From a bacterium (GTDB lineage: Bacteria; Patescibacteriota; Gracilibacteria; UBA1369; LOWO2-01-FULL-3): a stretch of DNA of 18,348 nt. The stretch covers positions 1-18,348 of the forward strand of contig JAQBYK010000009.1 in assembly GCA_027622635.1 (NCBI GenBank), given 5' to 3'. Below are positions 1 through 7,986 of the stretch, piece by piece; position 1 is the first letter of the stretch, and every line of letters starts with the position of its first letter. The notes under the pieces were generated by a model. The model ran no database searches, was not told the DNA's origin, and saw nothing but the letters and a program-made list of their open reading frames with translations. Position numbers and translations under genes: made by a program.

Positions 1-1511
1 CTATTGATGTTTGCGGCACCGGCGGATCCGGACTTCCCCGAATCAACACATCTACCATATCCGCCTTCATTCTATCTAAATTGGGTGTTGGCGTAGCTAA
101 GCATGGAAACAAAGCAGCCAGTGGGCGATTTGGTAGCTTTGATTTACTTGAGGAGATGGGAGTTGATATAGAAAAGTCTCCGGAAGAATTGGAACGGTGT
201 TATGGTGATAATTCACTGGCATTTATCTATGCTCGCTCATTTCATCCCGTGATGAGACACTTTGTTGAAGCCAGAAAGGCTATCGGTAAGCCTACTATAT
301 TTAATATCCTTGGACCATTACTTAATCCAGCCGGAGTTGATATGCAAATAATCGGTACAGGTTTTAAGGCTCAAATGAGGCTCATCGCTGAAACTTGTAA
401 ATTGATGGGAAAGAAACGGGTATTGGTTGTTCGTGGCTCTGATGGGCTGGATGAAGTCACCCTAACCGGCGAGACAGATATTGCGGAACTGAACAATGGC
501 ATTATTACTGAATATACAATTTCTCCTGAAGATTTTGGAATTGAGAAGGCTCAATTTGAAGAAATTGCTGGTGGTAGCCCTGAAGTTAATACTGAAATTG
601 CCCTGAAGATTCTAAATGGCAGTTGTAAATCCAGGCATGCGGACTTGGTCAACATTAATACAGCTTTGGCACTGAAATTGATTGGGAAGGTTGAACACCT
701 AAAAGAAGGCTATCAAATGGCCAAAGGTGTAATTGCCTACGATAAGCTTGCTGAATATATGCAGCCTAAACGTAAACACAAATCAATCCTAGCGGAAATT
801 GCTGACAGTAAGCGCCTGGTTAACTCGGATAGAGACTTTTTTGCGGCCATCAGTAAACCCGGTCTTTCTTTGATTGCGGAAATAAAAATGGCCTCGCCAA
901 GTGAGGGGGACATTTTGACTGATCTAAATTCTATAGAAAAAATCGCCTATACATATGAGACCTCTGGAGCATCTGCAATCTCTGTTGTGACAGATGAAAA
1001 GTATTTTAAAGGCAGTTATGATAATTTGAGAAAAGTTCGGGAGATTACAAAAAACATTCCTCTGCTTTGTAAGGATTTTATTTTGAATGAGTTCCAAATT
1101 TTTAAGGCACGCGAATATGGTGCCGATGCAATTTTATTAATTAGCTCACTTTTGCCTCTTGAAAAAATGGAAAAGTTTTTTCTGGTCGCAAAAAGTTTTG
1201 GAATGGATGTTTTATTTGAAAATCACAACGAAGAAGATCTAAAAAAATCTTTGGAAGCCGGTGCGAAGATAATTGGAATAAATAATCGAGATTTGCGAGA
1301 TTTTAGCGTTGATCTTGAGACTACAAATCGACTCATAAAGTTGTGTCCGAAGGATTCACTGATTATCTCAGAAAGTGGAATAAAATCCGGAGTAGATTTA
1401 GAAAAATTGGATGAAAGAGTTGACGGAATCTTGGTTGGAACCGCTCTAATGAGGTCATCTGACATTAACAGTAAAATTCATGAATTCACTAAGAAAATAT
1501 CTCTTAAATAA
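1..1511 (+). CDS. trpDC: Anthranilate phosphoribosyltransferase - indole-3-glycerol-phosphate synthase fusion (TrpD-TrpC), 5' partial
   Basis: The reading frame is open from base 3, so the gene starts before the window and about 80-90 N-terminal residues of TrpD are missing. About 502 residues are visible, numbered from base 3. TrpD (about 1-250) transfers a phosphoribosyl group to anthranilate. It shows GTGGS (5-9), KHGN (33-36), the HPVMRHFVEARKAIG stretch, FNILGPLLNPAG and the metal-binding DE pair (150-151). IGPS (about 254-502) closes the indole ring. It shows AEIK (Glu293, Lys295), CKDF (catalytic Lys357), Glu406, the INNRDL asparagine and SESG, matching the known IGPS active-site set. 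The first motif is normally GTGGD; here the Asp is Ser. The two enzymes run as one frame with no internal stop, so this is a true fusion. It overlaps trpB by 32 nt. Family identity is near certain; the effect of the Asp-to-Ser change is unknown. Confidence 0.95.
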   Translation, partial: IDVCGTGGSGLPRINTSTISAFILSKLGVGVAKHGNKAASGRFGSFDLLEEMGVDIEKSPEELERCYGDNSLAFIYARSFHPVMRHFVEARKAIGKPTIFNILGPLLNPAGVDMQIIGTGFKAQMRLIAETCKLMGKKRVLVVRGSDGLDEVTLTGETDIAELNNGIITEYTISPEDFGIEKAQFEEIAGGSPEVNTEIALKILNGSCKSRHADLVNINTALALKLIGKVEHLKEGYQMAKGVIAYDKLAEYMQPKRKHKSILAEIADSKRLVNSDRDFFAAISKPGLSLIAEIKMASPSEGDILTDLNSIEKIAYTYETSGASAISVVTDEKYFKGSYDNLRKVREITKNIPLLCKDFILNEFQIFKAREYGADAILLISSLLPLEKMEKFFLVAKSFGMDVLFENHNEEDLKKSLEAGAKIIGINNRDLRDFSVDLETTNRLIKLCPKDSLIISESGIKSGVDLEKLDERVDGILVGTALMRSSDINSKIHEFTKKISLK

Positions 1512-2699
1512 AGACGGTCATTTCGGGAAGTATGGTGGACGCTATGTTCCTGAGATGTTGTGGCAGATAATGGTGGATTTGACGGATTCATTTTTTGAAG
1601 CGAAACATGACCCTAAATTTTTGGCTTCACTTAGTGATCTTTATGAAAATTATTCCGGGAGACCCACTCCACTCTATTTTTGTGAAAATCTAAGTGCCAA
1701 GCTTGGGGGGGCTAAAATTTACCTAAAAAATGAGGGCTTAAATCATACCGGCGCGCACAAAATCAACCACTGTCTTGGACAGGCTTTACTGGCAAAAAGG
1801 ATGGGAAAAAAGAGATTAATTGCTGAGACGGGTGCCGGCCAACATGGTCTGGCCACCGCGACTGTTGCCGCGAAATTTGGGATGGATTGTACTGTCTATA
1901 TGGGCGCGAAAGATGTCGCTCGACAACGTCCAAATGTATTTTGGATGGAGCAACTTGGAGCAACCGTTATTCCCGTCCATGATGGGGGTCAAATTTTGAG
2001 AGATGCAATAAATGCAGCTATGCGTGACTTGATTTCAAATCCGCAGGACACTCATTATTTACTTGGCACTGTTTGTGGTCCTCATCCTTACCCGGTGATG
2101 AATACTTTTTTCCAAAAAATCGTTGGAGAAGAAGTTAGAAAGAAAATTGCTGTCCCCGATTACCTAGTTGCATCGTGTGGGGGTGGCAGTAATGCAATGG
2201 GACTCTTTTACGACTTCTTTGATGAAAAGAAAGTTGAGATGATTGCTGTCGAAGCCGGAGGAAAAGGAGTGAAAGGAAAGAAGCATGCGGCTCGATTTCA
2301 GGGAGGTAAAGTTGGGTAGTCGAAGGTTTCAAATCCTACTTTTTACAAGATAAGGATGGCCAGATTTCCGACACCGACAGTATATCCGCCGGGCTTGACT
2401 ATTCAGGGGTTGGACCCCAATTATCCTATTTGCATGATATTGGTAGAGTTAAGTTTAGTTATGCATTGGATGAAGAGGTAATAAAAGCATATAAGTTACT
2501 GGCTGAGACGGAAGGGATATTTGCAGCCCTCGAATCGTCACATGCAGTAGCTGAAGTTATCAAATTGGCCCCCATTCTTCCTAAAAACAAGACGATCGTT
2601 TTCAATTGTTCAGGACGTGGAGACAAGGACCTATTCATTGTTACCAAAAGACTCAAAGATAAAAACTTTAAAGAATTCCTGAAATGCGAAAGCAAATAA
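1480..2699 (+). CDS. trpB: Tryptophan synthase beta chain, interrupted by a one-base frameshift
   Basis: TrpB condenses indole with serine using pyridoxal phosphate. The first frame (1480-2319, 279 aa) carries GKYGGRYVPE, the PLP lysine in GAHKINH (Lys94), ETGAGQHG, and the phosphate-binding CGGGSNAMG. It then stops at TAG (2317-2319) in the middle of the conserved HAARFxGGKxG region. The next frame resumes at GTA (2316-2318) and reads VVEGFKSYFLQDKDGQ and onward, with GLDYSGVGPQ, LHDIGRV, ESSHAVAE and the terminal SGRGDKD motif. Restoring one G in the GGG run at 2314-2316 gives a complete protein of about 406 residues, the usual TrpB length. Both halves look fully conserved, so this is either a sequence or assembly error or a very recent mutation. 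The gene overlaps trpC by 32 nt and trpA by 16 nt, indicating coupled translation. No Shine-Dalgarno precedes the start. Confidence 0.93.
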
Positions 2700-3424
2700 T
2701 GACCCATATAGTTGCCGGATACCCGACTATGAAGAGATGCAGAGATATTGCGCTTTTAATGTCTGCGTACGTAGATTTCATTGAAATACAAATCCCCTTT
2801 TCCGATCCGGTTGCTGATGGTCCAACAATAATGTCAGCCAATCAAAAGGCACTTACAGGTGGAACAAGTGTAGAGGATTGTTTTAGATTAATGGAGGAGC
2901 TGAGCAATAAATTTCGTAGAAATGGAGTAGACACTAAACTTCTGTTCATGTCTTACTTTAATATTTTGCATCACATGGGCATTGATAAATTCTGCAAGAG
3001 AGCCAAGGCTAGTGGCTGTTATGGGCTTATCGTACCCGACATTCCGATTGATGAAGAAAAAAACGAGGGTTACCTCTCTTCTTGTGGAGAATACGACCTC
3101 ATGCCTATACAAATAGTCTCCCCCTTAACTACCGAGGATAGACTCAAGAAAATATCTAAGCATTCAAAAGGTTTTATCTACTGTGTCTCCAGATTTGGTA
3201 CAACCGGACAATCCACCGATATCAATCGCAACCTTAAGGATTATCTGAAAAAAGTCAGAAAATATACAAAGTTGCCACTTGCCGTTGGATTTGGTATTTC
3301 AAAAAAGCAACACATCGATATTGTTCATCAAAACGCTGAAATCGCAGTTATTGGCTCTAAAATAATCAATCTTGAGACGAGTGGTGGACTGCCTTCAATT
3401 AAAAAATTTTTGGCTTCTTTATAA
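2684..3424 (+). CDS. trpA: Tryptophan synthase alpha chain
   Basis: TrpA cleaves indole-3-glycerol phosphate to indole and passes it to TrpB. The 246-residue protein has the catalytic pair Glu34 (IEIQIPFSDP) and Asp45 (DPVADGP), equivalent to E. coli Glu49 and Asp60. It also has LIVPDIPIDE, the phosphate-binding RFGTTGQ loop and AVGFGIS. It is about 20 residues shorter than the E. coli enzyme, and the shortening is at the N-terminus ahead of the first barrel strand (MRKQIMTHIVAGYP). The chosen ATG overlaps the trpB 3' end by 16 nt, as expected for a translationally coupled operon; there is no Shine-Dalgarno. It is the last gene of the operon and converges with the large lipoprotein gene. Confidence 0.96.
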   Translation: MRKQIMTHIVAGYPTMKRCRDIALLMSAYVDFIEIQIPFSDPVADGPTIMSANQKALTGGTSVEDCFRLMEELSNKFRRNGVDTKLLFMSYFNILHHMGIDKFCKRAKASGCYGLIVPDIPIDEEKNEGYLSSCGEYDLMPIQIVSPLTTEDRLKKISKHSKGFIYCVSRFGTTGQSTDINRNLKDYLKKVRKYTKLPLAVGFGISKKQHIDIVHQNAEIAVIGSKIINLETSGGLPSIKKFLASL

Positions 3425-3450
3425 AAGGCCCCGATTTCTCGAGACCTTTT
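3423..3450. terminator. Weak hairpin between convergent trpA and lipoprotein gene
   Basis: AAAAGG (3423-3428) pairs with CCTTTT (3445-3450), and CGA/TCG pairs inside, with two C-A mismatches. The A/T ends give a short U run in either direction. It starts at the trpA stop and lies 22 bases before the end of the minus-strand gene, so it fits a bidirectional terminator. The mismatched stem makes this only moderately likely. Confidence 0.45.
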
Positions 3451-3472
3451 ACTGCTGTATATTTTTCCCAGT

Positions 3473-6400
3473 TTAGAGGCTACTGAATAATTGGTCAGCC
3501 TGAATTGCTTCTCTGAAACGAACTTCCATGGCTGCAACCTCAGCTCTATTAGCCGGGCTGTGTGGATCAAAATTGCCATTGCCCTGTCCGGTTATTATTC
3601 CATATCTCTTACATGTTGCTGCATCTTCCGCCCATGGATCCAAGTAATCAACATCCGGGAATTCATTGTCGTAACGAGAATATTCCAGGTTACCTGCTTG
3701 GATGAATAGTCGACATATTTCTGCTCTGTTTGGATTTCCACTAAGATATCCACGATCAGTTGAAGGGACTACCCAGTATGCAGAATCCCCGTACCGTCCA
3801 ACCATGTTGAATTCCTCTCTTTCCGCAGTCGCCTCGTAAGCACTACACCACCAATCGGATGCACCATCTGCTTTGCTAAGTCCTGCAGCTTCGATAGCTA
3901 TTTTAAGAGCTTCACATCGATTAATTAGGCCTGCGGGTCTAACAAATCCGGTTAATCTTCCCTCTGAGTCGCTATCACCCGTGAAGCTTGACCCCATGAA
4001 AGAGCCATAGTACCAATCATTGTCTTTTATTTTTGCGTCTAGGAATTGGACCTTATCTTCTGTGGCTAAAAGTTTGTCATTTTCTTCATACTTGCCTCTT
4101 AGGTCTGCGACTATAGAAGCTGTGTCCGAACCATTTCTCACCGCTGTAAGCAATTCTTCAAACTTTGTAATCACTTTGCCTTTAAGGTTTGTTGAAATTA
4201 TTGCACCATGCCAATCATTTACCACTGCTGCTACATCGGGTTCCATATCTTCATCTTCAAACTTATCAAGTACGTCATATAGACTTGTACTATTTTCCGC
4301 TATTTGCTTTGTACGATCGTCTCCCAAGTTTTCAATATTGTTAAATACGTTTGAAAGTACCTCACCGGCTTGCCCCTCCATTTGAGTGGCAATTTTGTCT
4401 GCCATTGTCTCAGTAAACAGTCTTGTGAATGCATCTGTGAATGCTGCAACTATTTGTTGTTCCAGTTTTGATACGATTTGGTTAACAATACGATCCACCA
4501 ATTCCTCATCAAAATAGATTTCTCCGAAACCATCGTATGTACCAGGTGGATGCTCATTGCCCGGACCATCGTCATAACCTCCACCGCTATTGTAGATCAT
4601 TTCCTCCACTTCGGGAGATAGTGAACATCTGTCGTAAAATTCCTCACAATATCTAGCTATCACTTCCATACTTTTGTCTGCTACTTTTCCAATTAACTCG
4701 AGTTTTTCCCATTCAACATATTCACCCTTGTCTGCTGCCGATATCATCTCGTTTACTATTGGTAGTGCCTTAGCCTTAAGGTCTTCAAGATTTTGAATGT
4801 GCTTTAATATGAATTGATCATCGGTTTTCACCTCGTTTCTTATGTTTGCCAATCCTTCTATTGAGCCTCTTATCTTTTCCAATTCCCTTTTATCTTCTTC
4901 TACATATCTTTTGTCGTCCATGGTTTTCCATGCTCTATCTACATATCTTTGCCAAGGATCAGGTGTATCATAGCTGTCGCCTTGTCTCCAATCATCAAAG
5001 GCATCATACATATCATCTCTTCCCCAATTACAGTCTTGTTCCGCGTCCCAAACGTCTTGCTGAGCGTAGTCTATATCCTCAGGGTCGGTTGTTGATCTAA
5101 GGGTTTGAATATATCCTTTTAGTGTAGCATTACATTCAAAAGCGGTGTCTACCCAGGCACCCAATTCCTCAGTTTCTGTGAAAAAATCGTCGATGAAGCT
5201 TGGTATAGAAATATCGTAACTTTCCATTTCTATCACAGCTTTTGCGATTTCAAATTTCATGTCCGAGAATTCTCGATACTCTTGTTCGATTGCTCGATAT
5301 GGGAAATCAATGGAATTTCTTTGTGGCCAACATGATTCAATATATTTTCTCATTGAACTCCAGCCGGCATTTAGTTCATCCCATGATGCCTCACCCGGTA
5401 CTATTGAGTTAACCTTTGCTTCAACTTTATCTACACCTTGTGTACAAGAAGTGATTAATCCATCAACCTCTCCTATTAATGTTGTAAGTTGCTCTTGTCT
5501 GGTCTCTGTCCATGCTATGGCGTCGTTTAAAATTTCTACTGCTCCTTCAGAATCTCCGGCCCGTTTTATAAGTTTTTCATATCTGCCTATTTTCTTTGTA
5601 ACATCTTTATTTAGGAATCTTTCAATTTCCTTCTTGAATTTTGGGTACTCTTTTTCTATGTCTCTTTTTGAATTCTTGATGCTGTCCAACATGTCATTCT
5701 TCTGTCTTTGTGCATCATTTTTATCGGCTTTGTTTTGATCACCACCTCCTACCCACCAACATTCTCGTGAAACTTCATCATCATTTTCGTTATAGCAAAC
5801 ATTACAATCCTCTTCTCCCTCTTCCTCTATAAAACAATAATCCGATGGAAGTTCTGTTGGAGGTTCTGTCCCTGGGCCACCATCATCCGAACATCCTTCA
5901 AGCCAGTTTTCAGAACAAGAATAAACTACATTGTCAAAATCTTCATATTCTATATATTGCGTCATCTCTCCGTTAAACCATGCCCCGGTTTCCATATCAT
6001 GGCAATCATTACCTAGGATCGCTTCAACATCATCGGGACATTCATCTTCACGATCAATAATATTTCCGGAGGAGTCCATACACTCGTCGAAATTAGTCTC
6101 GTTTTCCCACATAATTCCTTGAGGAATGTCGGATGTTCCGTCTAAATTGTAGCAACCTGTATCTCTACAGTAAGTGTCGTCCGGGTATACGCAACCCAAG
6201 TCTCCACATTTCACATACTCTCCTGCGAACTCTGAAGTTCCATATACTTTGTGATAACAAACAATGCTTTGGTTTAATACCTCTGAAGGATTCTCATCTA
6301 CAGGCTCTACCGGAGTAGTTAGTGATGTACAGGTCTTAGCTGTGTCATCCCATTCTGCTCCGTCTCCACATATCCCATATTGAGATATGAGTTTTACAGT

Positions 6401-6979
6401 GCCGGAGCTAGTCACTCCTTCCAGAAGTTCCCATCTTGTTGCAGGATCAGGTGTTCCCAAATATCCTCTTTCCTGAATGGAAACTTTGCTGGAATCATAT
6501 TCAATCTCTACGTCCTCACCCTCTAACTTCATGGCTAATGGTTGACCACTTTGGTTAATTGTATGTGTTGTGTTAACACATCCGCCTCCGTCATATTTTA
6601 TCCAGATTATGTTGCTGCCATTCTCTGCCGCATCCAATCCTGTATATCTGGTTGTTAATTTACTGGTATTTACATATACCTCGAGGGTTTTACAGTCGTT
6701 TATATCTACAATTCCGTCTGCCGGTCCACCATTTGGACCTACTACGTCGCTGACTTCATATCCTATCTCTATTCCATCCCCGGCATCGTTATGCCTCATT
6801 GTCACACCAGGGTTTGTGGCATGTGCAGGAAATACGGTTTTAATTTCATATTCACCTACGAAGTTGTCTTCGAAGGTTACTACAGAAGTTTGTCCTTCCT
6901 CGGAATTAAAAGAATTGCATCCTGATAGTGCAATTGCAGAAATGACCACTGTCAAAAACAGGATTTTTGTTTTACTCAT
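3473..6979 (-). CDS. Large cysteine-rich surface lipoprotein with C-terminal S-layer homology repeats
   Basis: This is a 1168-residue exported protein. The N-terminus is a lipoprotein signal peptide ending in LSGC, which places the lipidated Cys at 21. About residues 30-200 look like beta-rich segments. About 230-425 is rich in Cys, Asp and Gly (many CxxxxC-type spacings), ending in an acidic Pro/Glu linker. From about 430 to 800 the sequence is highly charged and helical, with coiled-coil character. The last 160 residues contain S-layer homology units: a complete one at about 1106-1155 (FPDVDYLDPWAEDA, YGIITGQGNGNFDP, NRAEVAAM) and two degenerate ones before it (INRCEALKIAI, PNRAEICRLF). SLH domains normally bind cell-wall polymers, so it is probably a wall-associated surface protein. 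The middle has no recognised enzyme motif. A near-consensus promoter lies upstream; no Shine-Dalgarno is present. Confidence 0.88.
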   Translation of the reverse strand: MSKTKILFLTVVISAIALSGCNSFNSEEGQTSVVTFEDNFVGEYEIKTVFPAHATNPGVTMRHNDAGDGIEIGYEVSDVVGPNGGPADGIVDINDCKTLEVYVNTSKLTTRYTGLDAAENGSNIIWIKYDGGGCVNTTHTINQSGQPLAMKLEGEDVEIEYDSSKVSIQERGYLGTPDPATRWELLEGVTSSGTVKLISQYGICGDGAEWDDTAKTCTSLTTPVEPVDENPSEVLNQSIVCYHKVYGTSEFAGEYVKCGDLGCVYPDDTYCRDTGCYNLDGTSDIPQGIMWENETNFDECMDSSGNIIDREDECPDDVEAILGNDCHDMETGAWFNGEMTQYIEYEDFDNVVYSCSENWLEGCSDDGGPGTEPPTELPSDYCFIEEEGEEDCNVCYNENDDEVSRECWWVGGGDQNKADKNDAQRQKNDMLDSIKNSKRDIEKEYPKFKKEIERFLNKDVTKKIGRYEKLIKRAGDSEGAVEILNDAIAWTETRQEQLTTLIGEVDGLITSCTQGVDKVEAKVNSIVPGEASWDELNAGWSSMRKYIESCWPQRNSIDFPYRAIEQEYREFSDMKFEIAKAVIEMESYDISIPSFIDDFFTETEELGAWVDTAFECNATLKGYIQTLRSTTDPEDIDYAQQDVWDAEQDCNWGRDDMYDAFDDWRQGDSYDTPDPWQRYVDRAWKTMDDKRYVEEDKRELEKIRGSIEGLANIRNEVKTDDQFILKHIQNLEDLKAKALPIVNEMISAADKGEYVEWEKLELIGKVADKSMEVIARYCEEFYDRCSLSPEVEEMIYNSGGGYDDGPGNEHPPGTYDGFGEIYFDEELVDRIVNQIVSKLEQQIVAAFTDAFTRLFTETMADKIATQMEGQAGEVLSNVFNNIENLGDDRTKQIAENSTSLYDVLDKFEDEDMEPDVAAVVNDWHGAIISTNLKGKVITKFEELLTAVRNGSDTASIVADLRGKYEENDKLLATEDKVQFLDAKIKDNDWYYGSFMGSSFTGDSDSEGRLTGFVRPAGLINRCEALKIAIEAAGLSKADGASDWWCSAYEATAEREEFNMVGRYGDSAYWVVPSTDRGYLSGNPNRAEICRLFIQAGNLEYSRYDNEFPDVDYLDPWAEDAATCKRYGIITGQGNGNFDPHSPANRAEVAAMEVRFREAIQADQLFSSL

Positions 6980-7030
6980 GGTAAAATTGTTAATTTTTAT
7001 TTTTGTTGATTAAATTTTTCTTCTGGGTAT

Positions 7031-7059
7031 ATTTTAACATATTACCCCTTCTGCGTCAA
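7031..7059 (-). promoter_or_regulatory. Sigma-70-type promoter of the lipoprotein gene
   Basis: On the minus strand, TTGACG (7054-7059) and TAAAAT (7031-7036) are separated by 17 bp, with a TGn extended -10. The predicted transcript start gives a leader of about 45 nt that is A-rich and contains no Shine-Dalgarno. Confidence 0.75.
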
Positions 7060-7121
7060 CCTTGCTTGGATACTGCAACTTAGCTTAATTTTTCCTAAAT
7101 CAAGCATTTTACCTATATCCC

Positions 7122-7214
7122 TGGCGGAGAGGGGGGGATTCGAACCCCCGCGGGGACTGATGTCCCCCTACAGGATTAGCAATCCCGCCTCTTCAACCAC
7201 TTGAGTACCTCTCC
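7122..7214 (-). tRNA. tRNA-Ser (GCU anticodon)
   Basis: The minus strand folds as a class II tRNA. The acceptor is GGAGAGG/CCTCTCC (5' end at 7214) with discriminator G at 7125 and an encoded CCA (7122-7124). The anticodon loop TTGCTAA gives anticodon GCT, reading AGC/AGU serine codons. The long variable arm has stem GGGGAC/GTCCCC, and the T arm has a TTCGAAT loop. About 90 nt without CCA, normal for tRNA-Ser. Confidence 0.95.
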
Positions 7215-7224
7215 TTTTTGCTAA

Positions 7225-7310
7225 GCTCCGTTCCGGGGAGCGCTGGCGGAGCCAGACGCTCTCCTCACTACGCGCTCGCGCCGTGCGCTCGCTCGCTGCG
7301 CATTGCTAAA
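7225..7310. repeat. GC-rich patch with a long hairpin, upstream of tRNA-Ser(GCU)
   Basis: This stretch is far richer in G and C than its surroundings. It contains a strong inverted repeat: GAGCG-CTGGC (7238-7247), loop GGA, GCCAG-CGCTC (7251-7261, one bulged A), extendable outward by three pairs including one G-T. It is followed by a run of GCGCTCGC-like units up to about 7305. No coding potential is evident. It lies on the 5' side of the tRNA, as does a similar GC-rich patch by the other tRNA-Ser at 12050-12107. Its function is unknown; it may be a repeat element, a recombination site or a structured RNA. Confidence 0.5.
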
Positions 7311-7356
7311 AGCTACACCAATATATGAAAAAGCCAGGTCTAAGTCTAGAGCTTTA

Positions 7357-7581
7357 TTATCTAATATTAATCACAGCTTGAATCCCCTCTTTTTGCTCTG
7401 GGCAGATAACATGACTATCTAGAGGTTTTTGGCCACAAATTAGCTCAATAAATGAGGATTCTGAAGTTGAATCAGTACTAAAAACTGAGGCTTTCAATGG
7501 GTCTACCATATCTATAGCCACAGATGCAGTATAGCCTGCAAAAAAAGAGAGCCCCAAAACTACAAGTATCCTTTTTTTCAT
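7357..7581 (-). CDS. Small exported protein of unknown function (74 aa)
   Basis: The protein begins MKKR followed by a hydrophobic stretch (5-22) ending VA, a plausible Sec signal peptide with cleavage near residue 22. The mature part is about 50 residues, Ser/Thr-rich, with two cysteines (Cys49 and Cys60) that could form a disulfide. I do not recognise a family. Reality is supported by a well-formed upstream promoter, an A-rich leader like those of the other exported proteins here, and the basic-hydrophobic N-terminus. It is transcribed away from the toxin-antitoxin pair and toward tRNA-Ser(GCU). An imperfect hairpin after the stop (AAAGC/GCTTT pairing near 7330-7355) may end the transcript. 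It could also be a decayed remnant of a longer surface protein. Confidence 0.6.
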   Translation of the reverse strand: MKKRILVVLGLSFFAGYTASVAIDMVDPLKASVFSTDSTSESSFIELICGQKPLDSHVICPEQKEGIQAVINIR

Positions 7582-7598
7582 TTGTTTATGTTTTAAAT

Positions 7599-7627
7599 AC
7601 TATAACATACTCTTGTCATAATAGCAA
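7599..7627 (-). promoter_or_regulatory. Promoter of the 74-aa exported protein
   Basis: On the minus strand, TTGCTA (7622-7627), 17 bp, then TATAGT (7599-7604) with an extended TGn. The start codon lies 17 nt beyond the -10 box, so the leader is only about 11 nt and has no Shine-Dalgarno. Confidence 0.65.
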
Positions 7628-7692
7628 ATACCGTTGTATGCCAAACTTACAGTACACCAAACCCGTTGGAGATTCGAAGTTCATCATAATGT

Positions 7693-7721
7693 TTGACTTT
7701 GTCGGTTATTCTGATTATCAT
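7693..7721 (+). promoter_or_regulatory. Promoter of the toxin-antitoxin operon
   Basis: TTGACT (7693-7698), 17-bp spacer, TATCAT (7716-7721). The start codon at 7753 leaves a leader of about 25 nt without a Shine-Dalgarno. By analogy with other AbrB-type antitoxins the gene product may bind here and repress the operon; I see no unambiguous operator. Confidence 0.6.
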
Positions 7722-7752
7722 ATTTTCAGTAAATCATATTAACCGTTCTATT

Positions 7753-7986
7753 ATGAGTGATACAATTTTGAAACTATCTGAGAGAGGGCAAATTACAATA
7801 CCGCAAAAGATACGCAAAAAGATGATAGTAAAAAGATTTATTTGCCGTGTTAAAGGCAATAATATAGTGTTAGAGCCTCTGCAAACCAAGGAGGAATTTC
7901 TGGAAGAATTGGAAATGGCTGAAAAAAACTGGGAAGAGAAAGGAGGATCCGATCTTAAAAAAATTAAAAATAAATATAAGTTGTAA
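7753..7986 (+). CDS. AbrB/MazE-type antitoxin, SpoVT-AbrB domain
   Basis: This 77-residue protein begins MSDTILKLSERGQITIPQKIRKKM, the canonical swapped-hairpin AbrB DNA-binding domain (residues about 4-48, with the RGQITIPQKIR core). The acidic helical tail (EEFLEELEMAEKNWEEKGG) is the likely toxin-binding part. The frame is open further upstream to an alternative start at 7693, but that would begin inside the -35 box and prepend a hydrophobic segment foreign to the family, so ATG 7753 is preferred. Its stop TAA (7984-7986) shares one base with the toxin start, typical of a translationally coupled toxin-antitoxin pair. No Shine-Dalgarno. Confidence 0.88.
   Translation: MSDTILKLSERGQITIPQKIRKKMIVKRFICRVKGNNIVLEPLQTKEEFLEELEMAEKNWEEKGGSDLKKIKNKYKL

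Noticed and set aside
2310..2320. Programmed ribosomal frameshift in trpB.
   Set aside because: The sequence GTT-GGG-TAG does not form a standard slippery heptamer, no obvious pseudoknot follows, and TrpB is not known to be recoded.
4020..6318. Several plus-strand open frames opposite the lipoprotein gene (for example 4020-4385 and 5259-5738).
   Set aside because: They are antisense shadows of a long, clearly coding frame and show no domain pattern.
7693..7752. Longer antitoxin start at 7693 giving a hydrophobic N-terminal extension.
   Set aside because: It would begin inside the -35 box and add a segment not found in AbrB-type antitoxins; ATG 7753 starts right at the domain.
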